A stretch of 64,000 nt of DNA from [Muricauda] lutisoli (nom. illeg.) (GCF_017313105.1 NZ_JAFLND010000002.1:434001-498000), one strand, 5' to 3'; positions 15,879 through 24,747 are shown, counted from the stretch's first letter. Made by a program: numbers and translations. Notes: generated by a model not told the origin, from the sequence alone.

Positions 15879-16391
15879 ATGAAAAAATTTTCTGGCACTA
15901 CGCTGGTCATACTCTTTTTATTGGTAATCAGTAGCTGCAGTAAGTCTTCTACAGAAGAACTTGAACAACTATACACCGAAGCCAATCTGGGAAATGAAAA
16001 AGTAACCATAGATCCCGTTCAAATGGAAGAAGATTTGGTTCTTTTGATAAATCAGCACCGAAATTCCCTTGGATTAAATACCTTGGCCAATAGTGCTCCG
16101 GCTTACAAATATGCAGAAGCGCATACGGATTACATGATTGCGCACAATATCCTTAGCCATGATAATTTTGACTCACGGGCATCCCAAGTTGCCGAGGAGA
16201 CCAATGCCATAAGTGTTTCGGAAAATGTAGCCAGATATTACATTTCCGCGGAGAAAACCTTGGAAGCATGGGTAGAAAGTGATTCGCACAGGGAGGCGAT
16301 GGAAGGGGATTTTACCCACACCACCTTGAGTATCCAGCTGGATAAAGATGGAAGACCTTATTTTACCCAGATATTCATCAAAGTACCATAA
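15879..16391 (+). CDS. CAP-domain lipoprotein
   Basis: A 170-residue lipoprotein with lipobox LVISSC (C20) and a CAP/SCP (PR-1-like) domain. The domain shows LINQHRNSLGLNTLANS, AEAHTDYMIAHNILSHDNF with the conserved histidine, the SVSENVARYY block, WVESDSHREAMEGDFTHTTL and a final YFTQIFIK strand. CAP domains can bind lipids or act as peptidase-like modules, and bacterial ones are mostly uncharacterised. The 189 bp before it contain no recognisable gene. A strong terminator follows, so it is monocistronic. Confidence 0.87.
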   Translation: MKKFSGTTLVILFLLVISSCSKSSTEELEQLYTEANLGNEKVTIDPVQMEEDLVLLINQHRNSLGLNTLANSAPAYKYAEAHTDYMIAHNILSHDNFDSRASQVAEETNAISVSENVARYYISAEKTLEAWVESDSHREAMEGDFTHTTLSIQLDKDGRPYFTQIFIKVP

Positions 16392-16414
16392 CAAAACAAG
16401 ACTATACACTTTAA

Positions 16415-16443
16415 AAAGACCTGCCAGGTAGCAGGTCTTTTTT
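16415..16443 (+). terminator. Rho-independent terminator after the CAP gene
   Basis: AAAGACCTGC (16415-16424) and GCAGGTCTTT (16431-16440) form a perfect 10-bp stem with a 6-base loop, ending in six T residues up to 16443. It separates the CAP gene from the 3-hydroxyanthranilate dioxygenase unit. Confidence 0.9.
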
Positions 16444-16498
16444 GTTGATTGCTATGTTGCCTGCAAGGTTTTTTTTACCTTTCGTAAAATCTTTGAAC

Positions 16499-17041
16499 AT
16501 GGCGATACAGGCACCTTTTAATCTTAACAAATGGATTGAGGAAAACCGGGACACCTTAAAACCTCCTGTTGGAAATAGAAATCTTTACAAAGAATCCGGC
16601 GATTACATTGTTATGATCGTGGCCGGACCCAACGCACGAAAAGACTACCATTACAACGAAACCGAAGAACTTTTTTATCAGCTCGAAGGGAATATTGAAG
16701 TTCATATCCAGGAAGGTGGTCAAAAAAAGACCATGAAGCTCGGGCCTGGCGATATGTACCTTCATCCTGCCAAAGTGCCTCATTCCCCTGCCCGCCAAGA
16801 AGGTTCCATTGGACTAGTGGTGGAGCGAAAACGTACGGATCTTGATGCCGAAGATGGACTACTTTGGTTTTGCGACAACTGTAATCATAAATTGTACGAG
16901 GTTTATTTTAAACTTAATGATATTGAGAAAGATTTCTTGGGTCATTTTAAGCACTTTTACGGTTCCGAAGAATTGCGTACCTGCGATAAATGTGGCACGG
17001 TTATGCCAGTTGATGAACGTTTCGTGGCCAAAGAAGAATGA
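16499..17041 (+). CDS. nbaC: 3-hydroxyanthranilate 3,4-dioxygenase
   Basis: This cupin enzyme opens the ring of 3-hydroxyanthranilate to 2-amino-3-carboxymuconate semialdehyde in the kynurenine pathway of tryptophan, leading to quinolinate/NAD or to catabolism. With the start at 16499 (180 residues) the iron ligands fall at H51, E57 and H95, substrate residues at R47, R99 and E110, and the second, rubredoxin-like metal site at C125/C128 and C162/C165. These numbers agree with the characterised bacterial enzyme. An upstream in-frame TTG at 16442 lies within the preceding terminator and is rejected. It overlaps the DUF1304 gene by 4 bp. Confidence 0.95.
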   Translation: MAIQAPFNLNKWIEENRDTLKPPVGNRNLYKESGDYIVMIVAGPNARKDYHYNETEELFYQLEGNIEVHIQEGGQKKTMKLGPGDMYLHPAKVPHSPARQEGSIGLVVERKRTDLDAEDGLLWFCDNCNHKLYEVYFKLNDIEKDFLGHFKHFYGSEELRTCDKCGTVMPVDERFVAKEE

Positions 17042-17412
17042 TACTCCTTTTAGCAAAAACCGTCATTGGGATCGTAGCTTTGCTCCATATCTACTTTTTG
17101 TGGTTGGAAATGTTTGCCTGGACAACCAAGGCCAAAAAAGTATTCCGGAAATTCCCTGAAGAATTGTTTGAACCCACAAAAACATTGGCGGCCAACCAAG
17201 GTTTGTACAATGGCTTTTTGGCAGCAGGACTTATTTGGTCCCTGACCATTCAAGATGCAGTATGGCAAATTTATGTGGGATTGTTCTTTTTAGCATGCGT
17301 GGCAACTGCTGGCATCTATGGAGCTGCAACCGCATCAAAAAAAATATTTGCGGTACAAGGTCTTCCGGCAATCTTGGGAATTGTTCTACTATTGATCCAT
17401 CAATTCCTATAA
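17038..17412 (+). CDS. DUF1304 family membrane protein
   Basis: A 124-residue integral membrane protein with about four helices. Its features are the DUF1304 features: KTVIGIVALLHIYFLWLEMFAW at the start, FEPTKTLAANQGLYNGFLAAG in the middle and GIYGAATASKKIFAVQGLPA near the end. The start codon overlaps the stop of the dioxygenase gene (ATGA), so the two are translationally coupled. No function is known for the family. The coupling to kynurenine degradation may be only operonic. Confidence 0.85.
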   Translation: MILLLAKTVIGIVALLHIYFLWLEMFAWTTKAKKVFRKFPEELFEPTKTLAANQGLYNGFLAAGLIWSLTIQDAVWQIYVGLFFLACVATAGIYGAATASKKIFAVQGLPAILGIVLLLIHQFL

Positions 17413-17442
17413 ACCGTTTATCCTCTAGGAGAATATTCGTAA

Positions 17443-17463
17443 TATTGTAAAAATATAACAATA
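17443..17463. promoter_or_regulatory. Inverted repeat before the ALDH gene
   Basis: TATTGT (17443-17448) and ACAATA (17458-17463) form a 6-bp inverted repeat with a 9-base A/T spacer, 20 bases before the ATG of the dehydrogenase gene. The position suits an operator near the transcription start, but the sequence is A+T-rich and could be chance. Confidence 0.25.
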
Positions 17464-17482
17464 CATCATTAAAAAGTTATAA

Positions 17483-19036
17483 ATGTCAAAAATTGCAACT
17501 GATTTTGGAATAGAAGAGGCCTTAAAAGAACTTGGCCTAAACGAAATAAATAATGGTACTTCTACCGGAAAAGATTGGTTTTCCAATGGAGACGTTATTG
17601 CATCCTACTCACCTGTTGATGGTGAACTCATTGGAAAGGTGAAAACTACAACCAAGGAAGATTACGAAAAAGTAATTAGTACCGCTCAAAAAGGTTTTAA
17701 AAAATGGAGAACCATGCCTGCTCCCCAACGCGGTGAGGTGGTTCGCCAATTTAACGACGAGCTTCGACGTTTAAAAGAACCATTGGGCAAATTGGTGTCC
17801 TATGAAATGGGGAAAAGCTACCAAGAAGGCTTGGGCGAAGTACAAGAAATGATCGATATCTGTGACTTTGCAGTTGGCTTATCACGCCAATTGCACGGGC
17901 TTACCATGCACAGCGAGCGACCTGGCCATAGAATGTACGAGCAATATCATCCCCTTGGTGTTGTCGGTATCATTTCAGCCTTCAACTTTCCAGTGGCGGT
18001 TTGGTCCTGGAATACTGCCTTAGCTTGGGTTTGTGGCGATGCTTGTATTTGGAAAGGTTCTGAAAAAACACCGATGACCTCGGTGGCCTGTCAAAACATA
18101 GCAGCTAGAGTGTTTTCTGAAAATGGAGTGCCGGAAGGTATTTCTTGTTTGATAACGGGAGACTACAAAGTAGGTGAATTCATGACCAAGGATGATCGCG
18201 TTCCGTTAATTTCGGCCACTGGATCTATTAGAATGGGTAAAATAGTGGCTCAAGCGGTAGCAGCAAGATTGGGAAAATCCCTTTTGGAGCTTGGTGGTAA
18301 CAACGCAATAATAGTTACCCCGGATGCCAATATTAAAAACACGGTGATCGGTGCCGTATTTGGTGCGGTCGGTACTTGTGGTCAGCGTTGCACCTCAACA
18401 CGTCGATTGATCGTGCATGAGGATGTATACGATAAGGTCAAAAATGCCATCGTTGACGCTTATAAGCAAATACGTATTGGAAATCCTTTAGATGAAAACA
18501 ACCATGTTGGGCCGCTTATTGATAAAGATGCCGTCAAAAACTACCTGAGTGCACTTGAGAAAGTTGAGGCCGAGGGCGGAAAAATTTTAGTTGAAGGCGG
18601 TGTGCTCAAAGGTGAAGGCTACGAAAGCGGGTGCTATGTAAAACCTGCTATTGCCGAAGCCGAAAACCACTTTGATATTGTTCAACACGAAACATTTGGT
18701 CCAGTCTTATACCTTTTGAAGTACAAAGGTGACCTACAAAATGCCCTGGGCATGCAGAATGGTGTAAAACAAGGGCTTTCCTCTGCCATAATGACCAACA
18801 ACTTGCGTGAAGCAGAGCGTTTCCTTTCCGTTGAAGGTTCCGATTGTGGTATTGCCAACGTGAACATTGGTACTTCTGGAGCTGAAATCGGTGGTGCCTT
18901 TGGTGGTGAAAAAGAAACTGGTGGTGGTAGAGAAAGTGGTTCTGATGCTTGGAAGATATACATGCGCAGACAAACCAACACCATTAATTACACTACAGAA
19001 CTACCGTTGGCACAAGGCATCAAGTTCGACCTTTAA
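17483..19036 (+). CDS. amaB: Aldehyde dehydrogenase, ALDH7 / alpha-aminoadipic semialdehyde dehydrogenase type
   Basis: A 517-residue NAD-dependent aldehyde dehydrogenase that most likely oxidises alpha-aminoadipate 6-semialdehyde in lysine breakdown. The signatures run in order: YHPLGVVGIISAFNFPVAVW, then KGSEKTPMTS, the glutamate motif LLELGGNNAII, and the catalytic cysteine in GTCGQRCTSTRRL. The C-terminal half has HETFGPVLYLLKY and the ALDH7-like end GGAFGGEKETGGGRESGSDA. It follows the kynurenine genes by 70 bp and may have its own promoter. The assignment to lysine rests on subfamily resemblance. Confidence 0.87.
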   Translation: MSKIATDFGIEEALKELGLNEINNGTSTGKDWFSNGDVIASYSPVDGELIGKVKTTTKEDYEKVISTAQKGFKKWRTMPAPQRGEVVRQFNDELRRLKEPLGKLVSYEMGKSYQEGLGEVQEMIDICDFAVGLSRQLHGLTMHSERPGHRMYEQYHPLGVVGIISAFNFPVAVWSWNTALAWVCGDACIWKGSEKTPMTSVACQNIAARVFSENGVPEGISCLITGDYKVGEFMTKDDRVPLISATGSIRMGKIVAQAVAARLGKSLLELGGNNAIIVTPDANIKNTVIGAVFGAVGTCGQRCTSTRRLIVHEDVYDKVKNAIVDAYKQIRIGNPLDENNHVGPLIDKDAVKNYLSALEKVEAEGGKILVEGGVLKGEGYESGCYVKPAIAEAENHFDIVQHETFGPVLYLLKYKGDLQNALGMQNGVKQGLSSAIMTNNLREAERFLSVEGSDCGIANVNIGTSGAEIGGAFGGEKETGGGRESGSDAWKIYMRRQTNTINYTTELPLAQGIKFDL

Positions 19037-19048
19037 AAAGAAAAAGCC

Positions 19049-19131
19049 GCCCATTTAGACTAAACGCTAAATGGGCAGTCTTTAAAACCAACTTAACTAA
19101 CTCAAACTTAACTTAAAAACCCCATTCCAAT
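19049..19131 (+). terminator. Hairpin with 51-base G-free tail
   Basis: GCCCATTTAG (19049-19058) and CTAAATGGGC (19067-19076) form a perfect 10-bp stem after the ALDH gene. The bases from 19081 to 19131 contain no G at all (CTTAACTAACTCAAACTTAAC type). There is no clean T-run. It resembles the element at 3904-3960 in both stem base and tail. Confidence 0.55.
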
Positions 19132-19395
19132 GCCGGAACTTTGTCGGGAGAAACAGGGTTCTTTACCTAATATTTGACTTAAATTTCAAAATATTTTAGC
19201 GAGATATTAAATGGTATCTTACGAGTGGTCAAAAAAAGTGTGTGGTTGGTATCTTTTATTCTATTTTCTGTTTTTGATTTTTCCTACAAATTGTCCATAT
19301 TTCCAAAATGGACAACTTCATGTGCTTTTAATTTAGAGTTTTAAGATTTTTTTAATAATTTAAAAGTGCAGTTTTTGCTGTTCAAACATCTAACT
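19132..19395. other. Intergenic stretch with no recognised feature
   Basis: This is the rest of the 359-bp gap between the ALDH and HhH genes. It is A+T-rich with several T-runs. I see no RNA gene, repeat or convincing promoter in it. Confidence 0.5.
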
Positions 19396-19959
19396 ATGGA
19401 TTGGGAAAGTTCAACTATATGGTATTGGATTATTTTGGCTTTCACAGGAATCATTGCTGGAATCCTTGGTTACTTTTTTGGAAAGTCCGATACGCCCTCT
19501 ATTCCTCAAAAATCCGCAGAACTGAATGAACTTGAGGTACAAAACGCCAAGCTAAAGTCTGATTTGGAGACCTGCCAAAAACGGCTTGGGTCTTACACTA
19601 CAAAAACAAAGGATCTTAAACCGGATTCAAACATAAATCTTTCGGAAAGCAGGTCTTTCTCCTTTAATGCCCCAGAAGCCAAAGCAGCGTTTGGAAAAAA
19701 CATTAAAGAAAACGATTTAAAACTTGTTGAAGGTATTGGCCCAAAAATCGAAGAGTTGTTCCACAATTTTGGGATTAAAACCTGGAAAGCCTTATCCGAA
19801 ACCTCCGCAGACAAATGTCAAGAAGTACTCGACTCCGGTGGAAAGCGTTACCGCATCCACGACCCAGCTTCTTGGCCCATGCAAGCCAAAATGGCTTACG
19901 AAGGACACTGGCAGCAGTTGTTCGAGTGGCAGGAAAAACACCGTGCCGGTAAATATTAA
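19396..19959 (+). CDS. Membrane-anchored coiled-coil protein with helix-hairpin-helix domain
   Basis: A 187-residue protein with one N-terminal transmembrane helix (WYWIILAFTGIIAGILGYFF), a coiled-coil segment at about 40-75 (SAELNELEVQNAKLKSDLET) and a C-terminal HhH-type module (LKLVEGIGPKIEELFHNFGI, then WKALSETSADKCQEVLDS). HhH motifs of this LxxIxGIGPK type bind DNA non-specifically. Proteins with this layout occur widely in Bacteroidota and are sometimes called flap-endonuclease-like, but no nuclease residues are visible. The ATG at 19396 is preferred over an in-frame GTG at 19366 because it places the helix at the N-terminus. Confidence 0.82.
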   Translation: MDWESSTIWYWIILAFTGIIAGILGYFFGKSDTPSIPQKSAELNELEVQNAKLKSDLETCQKRLGSYTTKTKDLKPDSNINLSESRSFSFNAPEAKAAFGKNIKENDLKLVEGIGPKIEELFHNFGIKTWKALSETSADKCQEVLDSGGKRYRIHDPASWPMQAKMAYEGHWQQLFEWQEKHRAGKY

Positions 19960-19974
19960 GTAGTAGAATTTGTT

Positions 19975-20970
19975 CTAGAGCATACCGTTGGCCTCTACCC
20001 ACTTAAATGTATATTGCTCTTGTGAAAATTGCATTCGCTCGGAAATACGCTGCAGCCTTTCTGGAAGTTTCATTAAATAAACCCTCCCTTTTTCTGCCTG
20101 CTCGGACAATCCCCTTAGGTTTCCTATGTCCCAATAATCGTTCAGTTTTTTTAGAATATCGATATAGTCCTGGGCGGTATACACTCCCAATCGTTGTGCA
20201 CAATTGGAAAACTGCTCAAAAGCTTCGCCAATGGTACCGCCCGACTCCCGTAAAAAATGTGCCGGCATCACAATTTTTTTCTTCATCATATCTGCAAAGG
20301 CCAATACCATGCCGTCGGGGTCTTGCCCCATGATTGTTTTAACGAACTCTCGATAAGCCAAATGGTGTCTCATCTCATCCCCAGCGATTATGGTACACAT
20401 TTTTGCCAAAAGTGGATTTCCCTTCTTCTTGGCCATCTTGCCCACTCTTTTATGCGAAATATTGGTAGCCAGCTCCTGAAAAGTGGTATATACAAAGTTC
20501 TTATATGGGTCTCTATCGGTTCCTATGTCAAATCCATCAGATATCAAATGCTGTGTGGTAATCTCGATTTCGCGCATATTTACGCGGCCCGACAGGTACA
20601 AATACTTGTTCAAGACATCGCCATGACGATTCTCCTCAGCGGTCCAGGCTCGCACCCATTTGCTCCAGCCATTTTCCTTTCCGTTGTGTTGATCTATGCC
20701 CTCCACATCCATCAACCAAGATTCGTAAGTCGGCAAGGCCTCTTCTGTAATGGTATCGGCCACAAGGGTGACCCAAAAATCATAACCAAGTTCTTTGGCT
20801 TCACCGCGGATTTTTTCTACTTCATCAAAAAAATCATCACTTTGGGAATCTGGCAAAAAATCGGTGGGTTGCCATATTTTTTCTGTTGGTATAAGAAATT
20901 CATCAATGAATCCTTCCACTTTGGGTTCAATCGCCTGCATTACTTCCAATCGTACATTCTTGATCGACAT
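19975..20970 (-). CDS. Acyl-ACP desaturase
   Basis: A 331-residue soluble di-iron desaturase that introduces a cis double bond into acyl-ACP, giving membrane unsaturated fatty acids. The two di-iron motifs are clear: EENRHGDVLNKYL in the first helix pair and GDEMRHHLAYREF in the second, as in plant and bacterial stearoyl-ACP desaturases. There is no transmembrane segment, which separates it from membrane-bound DesA types. It is convergent with the HhH gene (15-bp gap). The phosphatase gene 45 bp upstream is on the same strand, so a shared transcript is possible. Confidence 0.93.
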   Translation of the reverse strand: MSIKNVRLEVMQAIEPKVEGFIDEFLIPTEKIWQPTDFLPDSQSDDFFDEVEKIRGEAKELGYDFWVTLVADTITEEALPTYESWLMDVEGIDQHNGKENGWSKWVRAWTAEENRHGDVLNKYLYLSGRVNMREIEITTQHLISDGFDIGTDRDPYKNFVYTTFQELATNISHKRVGKMAKKKGNPLLAKMCTIIAGDEMRHHLAYREFVKTIMGQDPDGMVLAFADMMKKKIVMPAHFLRESGGTIGEAFEQFSNCAQRLGVYTAQDYIDILKKLNDYWDIGNLRGLSEQAEKGRVYLMKLPERLQRISERMQFSQEQYTFKWVEANGML

Positions 20971-21015
20971 ATTCGGGGTTTTAATTATTGTCCTTATAAG
21001 TTAATGATTTTACCG

Positions 21016-21741
21016 CTAATTCCTTCCTCTTTCTCCAGGATAAAATGTATGTACAGGATCACTTTGCCAATATTCCTTGGTTTCGACATCCAACATGGTC
21101 AATCCTCCCTTAAAAGCAGCTCCTGTATCCACATTCCAAACATTTGCTTTTTTCTGTGGATGTACAAACTCATTTTTCGACAACGGAGTATGGCCGATAA
21201 AAACTTCTTTGTAGTGGGTCAATCTTTTTGGAAACCTTGGGTCGTTAGGTGTCAGATCGGAATCAAGTGCAGAGGCCAACTCCCATAAGGTACGATCCCA
21301 GTAAAAAGATTGCTCAAAATATTCATATTCGACACCTTTTAAATTGGTATAACCAGCATGTAGGTACAATCGGTTGTCATTGGTAAGGTGATAGTTCTTT
21401 AAATTTTGATAAAACTTAAGATGTATGTCCCATTTGTCCCTGTCCGCATTTAAATAGGATTCCCTTGTCGCCATTCCCCCGTGCGCCAACCATTGTGGAT
21501 TTTCCTTTTGATCCTCGAGCCAAGCCCTGCAAAGCTCATCGTGATTTCCCCGAATGAACGTACAGGTATACTCACTTTCCAATTGGATTAAAAAATCGAT
21601 GGTTTCCACCGCTGTACTCCAAGCATCCACATAATCTCCCAAAAAAACAATATGGTCGTTCGGAGTAACCTTCGCCTTTGTCATTAATTGTTCCAACGCC
21701 CGTACCCCAGAATGAATGTCGCCCACAACAAGTGTTCGCAT
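21016..21741 (-). CDS. Metallophosphoesterase, PPP-type serine/threonine phosphatase-like
   Basis: A 241-residue calcineurin-like phosphoesterase. The metal-binding signatures GDIHSG (residues 6-11), GDYVDAW and RGNHDE are all present, with later histidines in HAGYTNLKG and IGHTPLSKNEF. This is the layout of bacteriophage-lambda-type protein phosphatases and Ap4A hydrolases, so either a phosphoprotein or a dinucleotide could be the substrate. The ATG at 21741 begins directly with the beta-strand MRTLVVGDIHSG. An in-frame extension to 21807 adds nothing conserved. It lies upstream of the desaturase gene. Confidence 0.88.
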   Translation of the reverse strand: MRTLVVGDIHSGVRALEQLMTKAKVTPNDHIVFLGDYVDAWSTAVETIDFLIQLESEYTCTFIRGNHDELCRAWLEDQKENPQWLAHGGMATRESYLNADRDKWDIHLKFYQNLKNYHLTNDNRLYLHAGYTNLKGVEYEYFEQSFYWDRTLWELASALDSDLTPNDPRFPKRLTHYKEVFIGHTPLSKNEFVHPQKKANVWNVDTGAAFKGGLTMLDVETKEYWQSDPVHTFYPGERGRN

Positions 21742-21882
21742 AGAAAAGTTTTTCGCAATATTACACACAAATGGTTGGCTTGTGAAAAATCCTAGCGGCT
21801 TTATCACGTATTTAACCTAGAATTCAAATAAAACTAACTGATTTTTGGACATGGTATCAATTTCTATGTACCTTAGAATAAT

Positions 21883-22827
21883 ATGAAAAAAGTTTACTGT
21901 ATTGGTGAATTACTGATAGATTTTGTCGCTGAACGACAAGGAAGCGACCTTTCCAAAGCCAATGTGTTTACCAAGAAAGCAGGCGGTGCCCCTGCCAATG
22001 TAGCCTGTGCCATTTCCAAATTGGGCGGAAACGGTGTTTTTATCGGATGTGTTGGCGACGATCCATTTGGTAAATTCCTTTTGGAAACCCTGAAGAAGGA
22101 AGGAGTGGATATTTCACTGGCACAACTATCGGACACCTTTACCACGCTTGCCTTTGTTTCGCTCTCGGAAGATGGAGAACGAGACTTTGTTTTTAGTAGA
22201 GGGGCCGACAGGGAACTCAAATATAATCCCAATCTGAGGAAAAATCTTTCCGGGAACATTCTTCATCTTGGCGCTGCCACCGCTCTTTTGGGCGGACCGC
22301 TGGAAAAGACGTACACCAAATATCTTTTTGATGGACTTACCAAGGAGATGTTCATCAGTTTTGACCCCAATTTTAGAATTGACCTTTGGAAAGAAGATCA
22401 GGAAACCTTTATTAAGAAATGTATGCCGTTTGTGGAGAAATCACACCTGTGCAAGTTCAGCTTGGAGGAGGCACAGCTTATCTCTGGAAAAGAAGATTTA
22501 CATGAGGCTTGCGACCTATTGCACAAGGCAGGGACTAAAATTATTACGGTAACATTGGGCAAGGACGGGACTTTATTGAGTATGAACGGTACCAAAAAGG
22601 TGATTCCAAGCGTGAAGGTTGCCCCTGTTGATACCACAGGAGCAGGTGATTCCTTTATAGGGTGCTTGTTGTATCAAATTTCGGACCTCGGCAATTTTGA
22701 ACCAATTTTCGAGGATTTTCCACTCGTTGAAAAAATGGTAGCCATGGCCAACAAAGCAGGGGCCATAACCACTACAAATTATGGGGCAATTGTGGCGCTG
22801 CCCACAAAAGAAGATTTGGAAAAATAA
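21883..22827 (+). CDS. Fructokinase, PfkB family
   Basis: A 314-residue ribokinase/PfkB-type sugar kinase. The N-terminal GELLIDFVAER, the substrate-binding KKAGGAPANVACAISKLGG and the C-terminal PfkB signature with catalytic aspartate (DTTGAGDSFIGCLLYQ) are as in fructokinases. Fructokinase activity is supported by context: the next gene begins at the base after this stop codon and encodes an amylosucrase, which frees fructose from sucrose. The product fructose-6-phosphate would enter glycolysis. No sucrose transporter or regulator is adjacent. The start is the ATG at 21883. Confidence 0.9.
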   Translation: MKKVYCIGELLIDFVAERQGSDLSKANVFTKKAGGAPANVACAISKLGGNGVFIGCVGDDPFGKFLLETLKKEGVDISLAQLSDTFTTLAFVSLSEDGERDFVFSRGADRELKYNPNLRKNLSGNILHLGAATALLGGPLEKTYTKYLFDGLTKEMFISFDPNFRIDLWKEDQETFIKKCMPFVEKSHLCKFSLEEAQLISGKEDLHEACDLLHKAGTKIITVTLGKDGTLLSMNGTKKVIPSVKVAPVDTTGAGDSFIGCLLYQISDLGNFEPIFEDFPLVEKMVAMANKAGAITTTNYGAIVALPTKEDLEK

Positions 22828-24747
22828 ATGAACCAAGCTGAATTACATAGACTGCTCAGCCAAAAAGACAAGAACGATCAAGAGCTATTTGATCAACGAT
22901 TGGCCGCCAACCTCACCCTTATTCAAAAACAATTCTTTTCCCTATACCCAGAAGAGCAACATAAAAATGATTTCCAAAAATTATTGGAGTTACTTTCCAC
23001 TTTGTTTTTGGAGCGACCAGAAATATTACGGAACCAAGATTTAAATAGATTGCAGTCCGGCAATTGGTACCAGTCCGAAAAGCTCGTGGGAATGCAGCTT
23101 TATGTGGAACATTTCAACAAAGACTTAGAAGGGCTGCAAGAGAAAATCCCTTATTTCAAAAAACTTGGGGTCAACTTTTTGCACCTGATGCCCATCACTA
23201 CCCGACCCAAGGGAGAAAGCGATGGCGGATATGCAGTAAACAACTACTTGGAGGTGGACAAAAAATATGGCTCCAAGGAAGATCTGCTCGAATTGACCAA
23301 AGCGTTCCGTAAAAACGGTATCTATTTGATGCTCGATTTTGTGGTGAACCACACCTCAAATGAATTTTCATGGGCCAAAAAAGCCAAAAAAGGGAATAAA
23401 AAATACCAGGGATACTATTACATCTACGAAGATTTTACCATCCCTGCAGAATTTGAAAAAACTTTGCCCGAGGTTTTTCCCGAAAGTTCGCCTGGAAATT
23501 TTACCTATATCCCTGAAATGGAAAAATGGGTGATGACAGTCTTCAATAGCTATCAATGGGACCTCAACTATACCAATCCCGAAGTATTTTTGGAAATGCT
23601 CACCAATTTGGTAAAGCTAACGGACATGGGCGTGGATGTGGTCCGTTTTGATGCGCTTGCTTTCCTGTGGAAAAAAATAGGGACCATCTCCCAAAACCTA
23701 CCCGAAGCGCACAACCTTATTACGCTGTTCCGAATGTGCCTGCAGGTAGTGGCCCCGGGCTCCATTCTTTTGGCAGAAGCCATTGTGGCCCCAACGGACA
23801 TCATAAAATATTTTGGTGAAGAAGAAAAGCAAGGCAATGAATGTGAGATTGCCTACAACGCATCTTTGATGGCACTATTATGGAATTCCATCGCCACAAA
23901 AAAAACACAATTGCTCTATAAAAGCTTGATGCATGTACCTTCCAAACCCAAGGATTGCACTTGGATCAATTATATCCGTTGCCACGACGATATTGGATTG
24001 GGATACGAAAACCACCTCATACAGGAATTGGGATGGAACCCCGAAATGCACCGAAAATTTTTGTTGGACTACTTTTGTCAACGATTGGATTGGTCGCCAG
24101 CCACTGGAATGCTTTTTATGTACAATCCAAAAACAGGGGATGGTCGCATCACAGGAAGCGCAGCCTCCTTGTTGGGTCTTGAAAAGGCACTTAAAAACAA
24201 AGATGAAGACTTATTGCAAGAGTCGGTGCGAAAAATTATTATGCTGCACGGGATCACATTGGCCTTCGGAGGTATTCCGTTGATTTATGCAGGGGACGAA
24301 ATAGGAACACTAAACGACTATTCCTTTCAAAACGATCCTGCAAAAAAAGGGGATAGCCGATGGGTAAACCGTCCGATGCAGGATTGGGAAACCATTTCAA
24401 ATTTGGACAACAAGGACCTACCACAATCCAGCATATTCCATACGCTTCAAAAACTCATCAAAATAAGAAAGGAAAACACGGTTTTCGCGGACCACAACAA
24501 TCTTGAGTTGTGCCATACCGGGAACGACCATATTTTTTCTTTTGAAAGAACCCAAGGTAAAAAAGGATTGTTGGTCATCTGCAATTTTGATGAGAATGCT
24601 CAGGTTATCGATAGTAGCTGGATCAAAAAACTGGGGTATTTCAGTAATGGAGAACCATTGGATTTGGTGTCCGGTGAAAAAGTGGGTCTGAACAGCGCCC
24701 TATTGGAAATAATGCCCTATCAGATGCTCTGGCTGATGAGGTCCTAG
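22828..24747 (+). CDS. Amylosucrase (GH13 family)
   Basis: A 639-residue GH13 enzyme predicted to transfer glucose from sucrose to an alpha-1,4-glucan, releasing fructose. The size and the long N-terminal helical region match amylosucrases. Key residues are visible: SDGGYAVNNY, DFVVNHTS, nucleophile D275 in VVRFDALAF, acid/base E317 in LLAEAIV, and transition-state stabiliser D387 in IRCHDDIGLGYE, where the DIG context is typical of amylosucrase and not alpha-amylase. There is no signal peptide, so it acts inside the cell. It is coupled to the fructokinase gene. Its TAG stop shares the palindrome CTAG with the stop of the convergent gene. Confidence 0.92.
   Translation: MNQAELHRLLSQKDKNDQELFDQRLAANLTLIQKQFFSLYPEEQHKNDFQKLLELLSTLFLERPEILRNQDLNRLQSGNWYQSEKLVGMQLYVEHFNKDLEGLQEKIPYFKKLGVNFLHLMPITTRPKGESDGGYAVNNYLEVDKKYGSKEDLLELTKAFRKNGIYLMLDFVVNHTSNEFSWAKKAKKGNKKYQGYYYIYEDFTIPAEFEKTLPEVFPESSPGNFTYIPEMEKWVMTVFNSYQWDLNYTNPEVFLEMLTNLVKLTDMGVDVVRFDALAFLWKKIGTISQNLPEAHNLITLFRMCLQVVAPGSILLAEAIVAPTDIIKYFGEEEKQGNECEIAYNASLMALLWNSIATKKTQLLYKSLMHVPSKPKDCTWINYIRCHDDIGLGYENHLIQELGWNPEMHRKFLLDYFCQRLDWSPATGMLFMYNPKTGDGRITGSAASLLGLEKALKNKDEDLLQESVRKIIMLHGITLAFGGIPLIYAGDEIGTLNDYSFQNDPAKKGDSRWVNRPMQDWETISNLDNKDLPQSSIFHTLQKLIKIRKENTVFADHNNLELCHTGNDHIFSFERTQGKKGLLVICNFDENAQVIDSSWIKKLGYFSNGEPLDLVSGEKVGLNSALLEIMPYQMLWLMRS

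Noticed and set aside
19132..19395. Possible small RNA or riboswitch in the gap before the HhH gene
   Set aside because: I could not find a stable conserved fold or known riboswitch motif; the region is plain A+T-rich sequence.
20257..21288. Plus-strand frame of 343 codons opposite the desaturase and phosphatase genes
   Set aside because: Both opposite-strand genes have complete catalytic motifs, and this frame crosses the gap between them with no recognisable domain.
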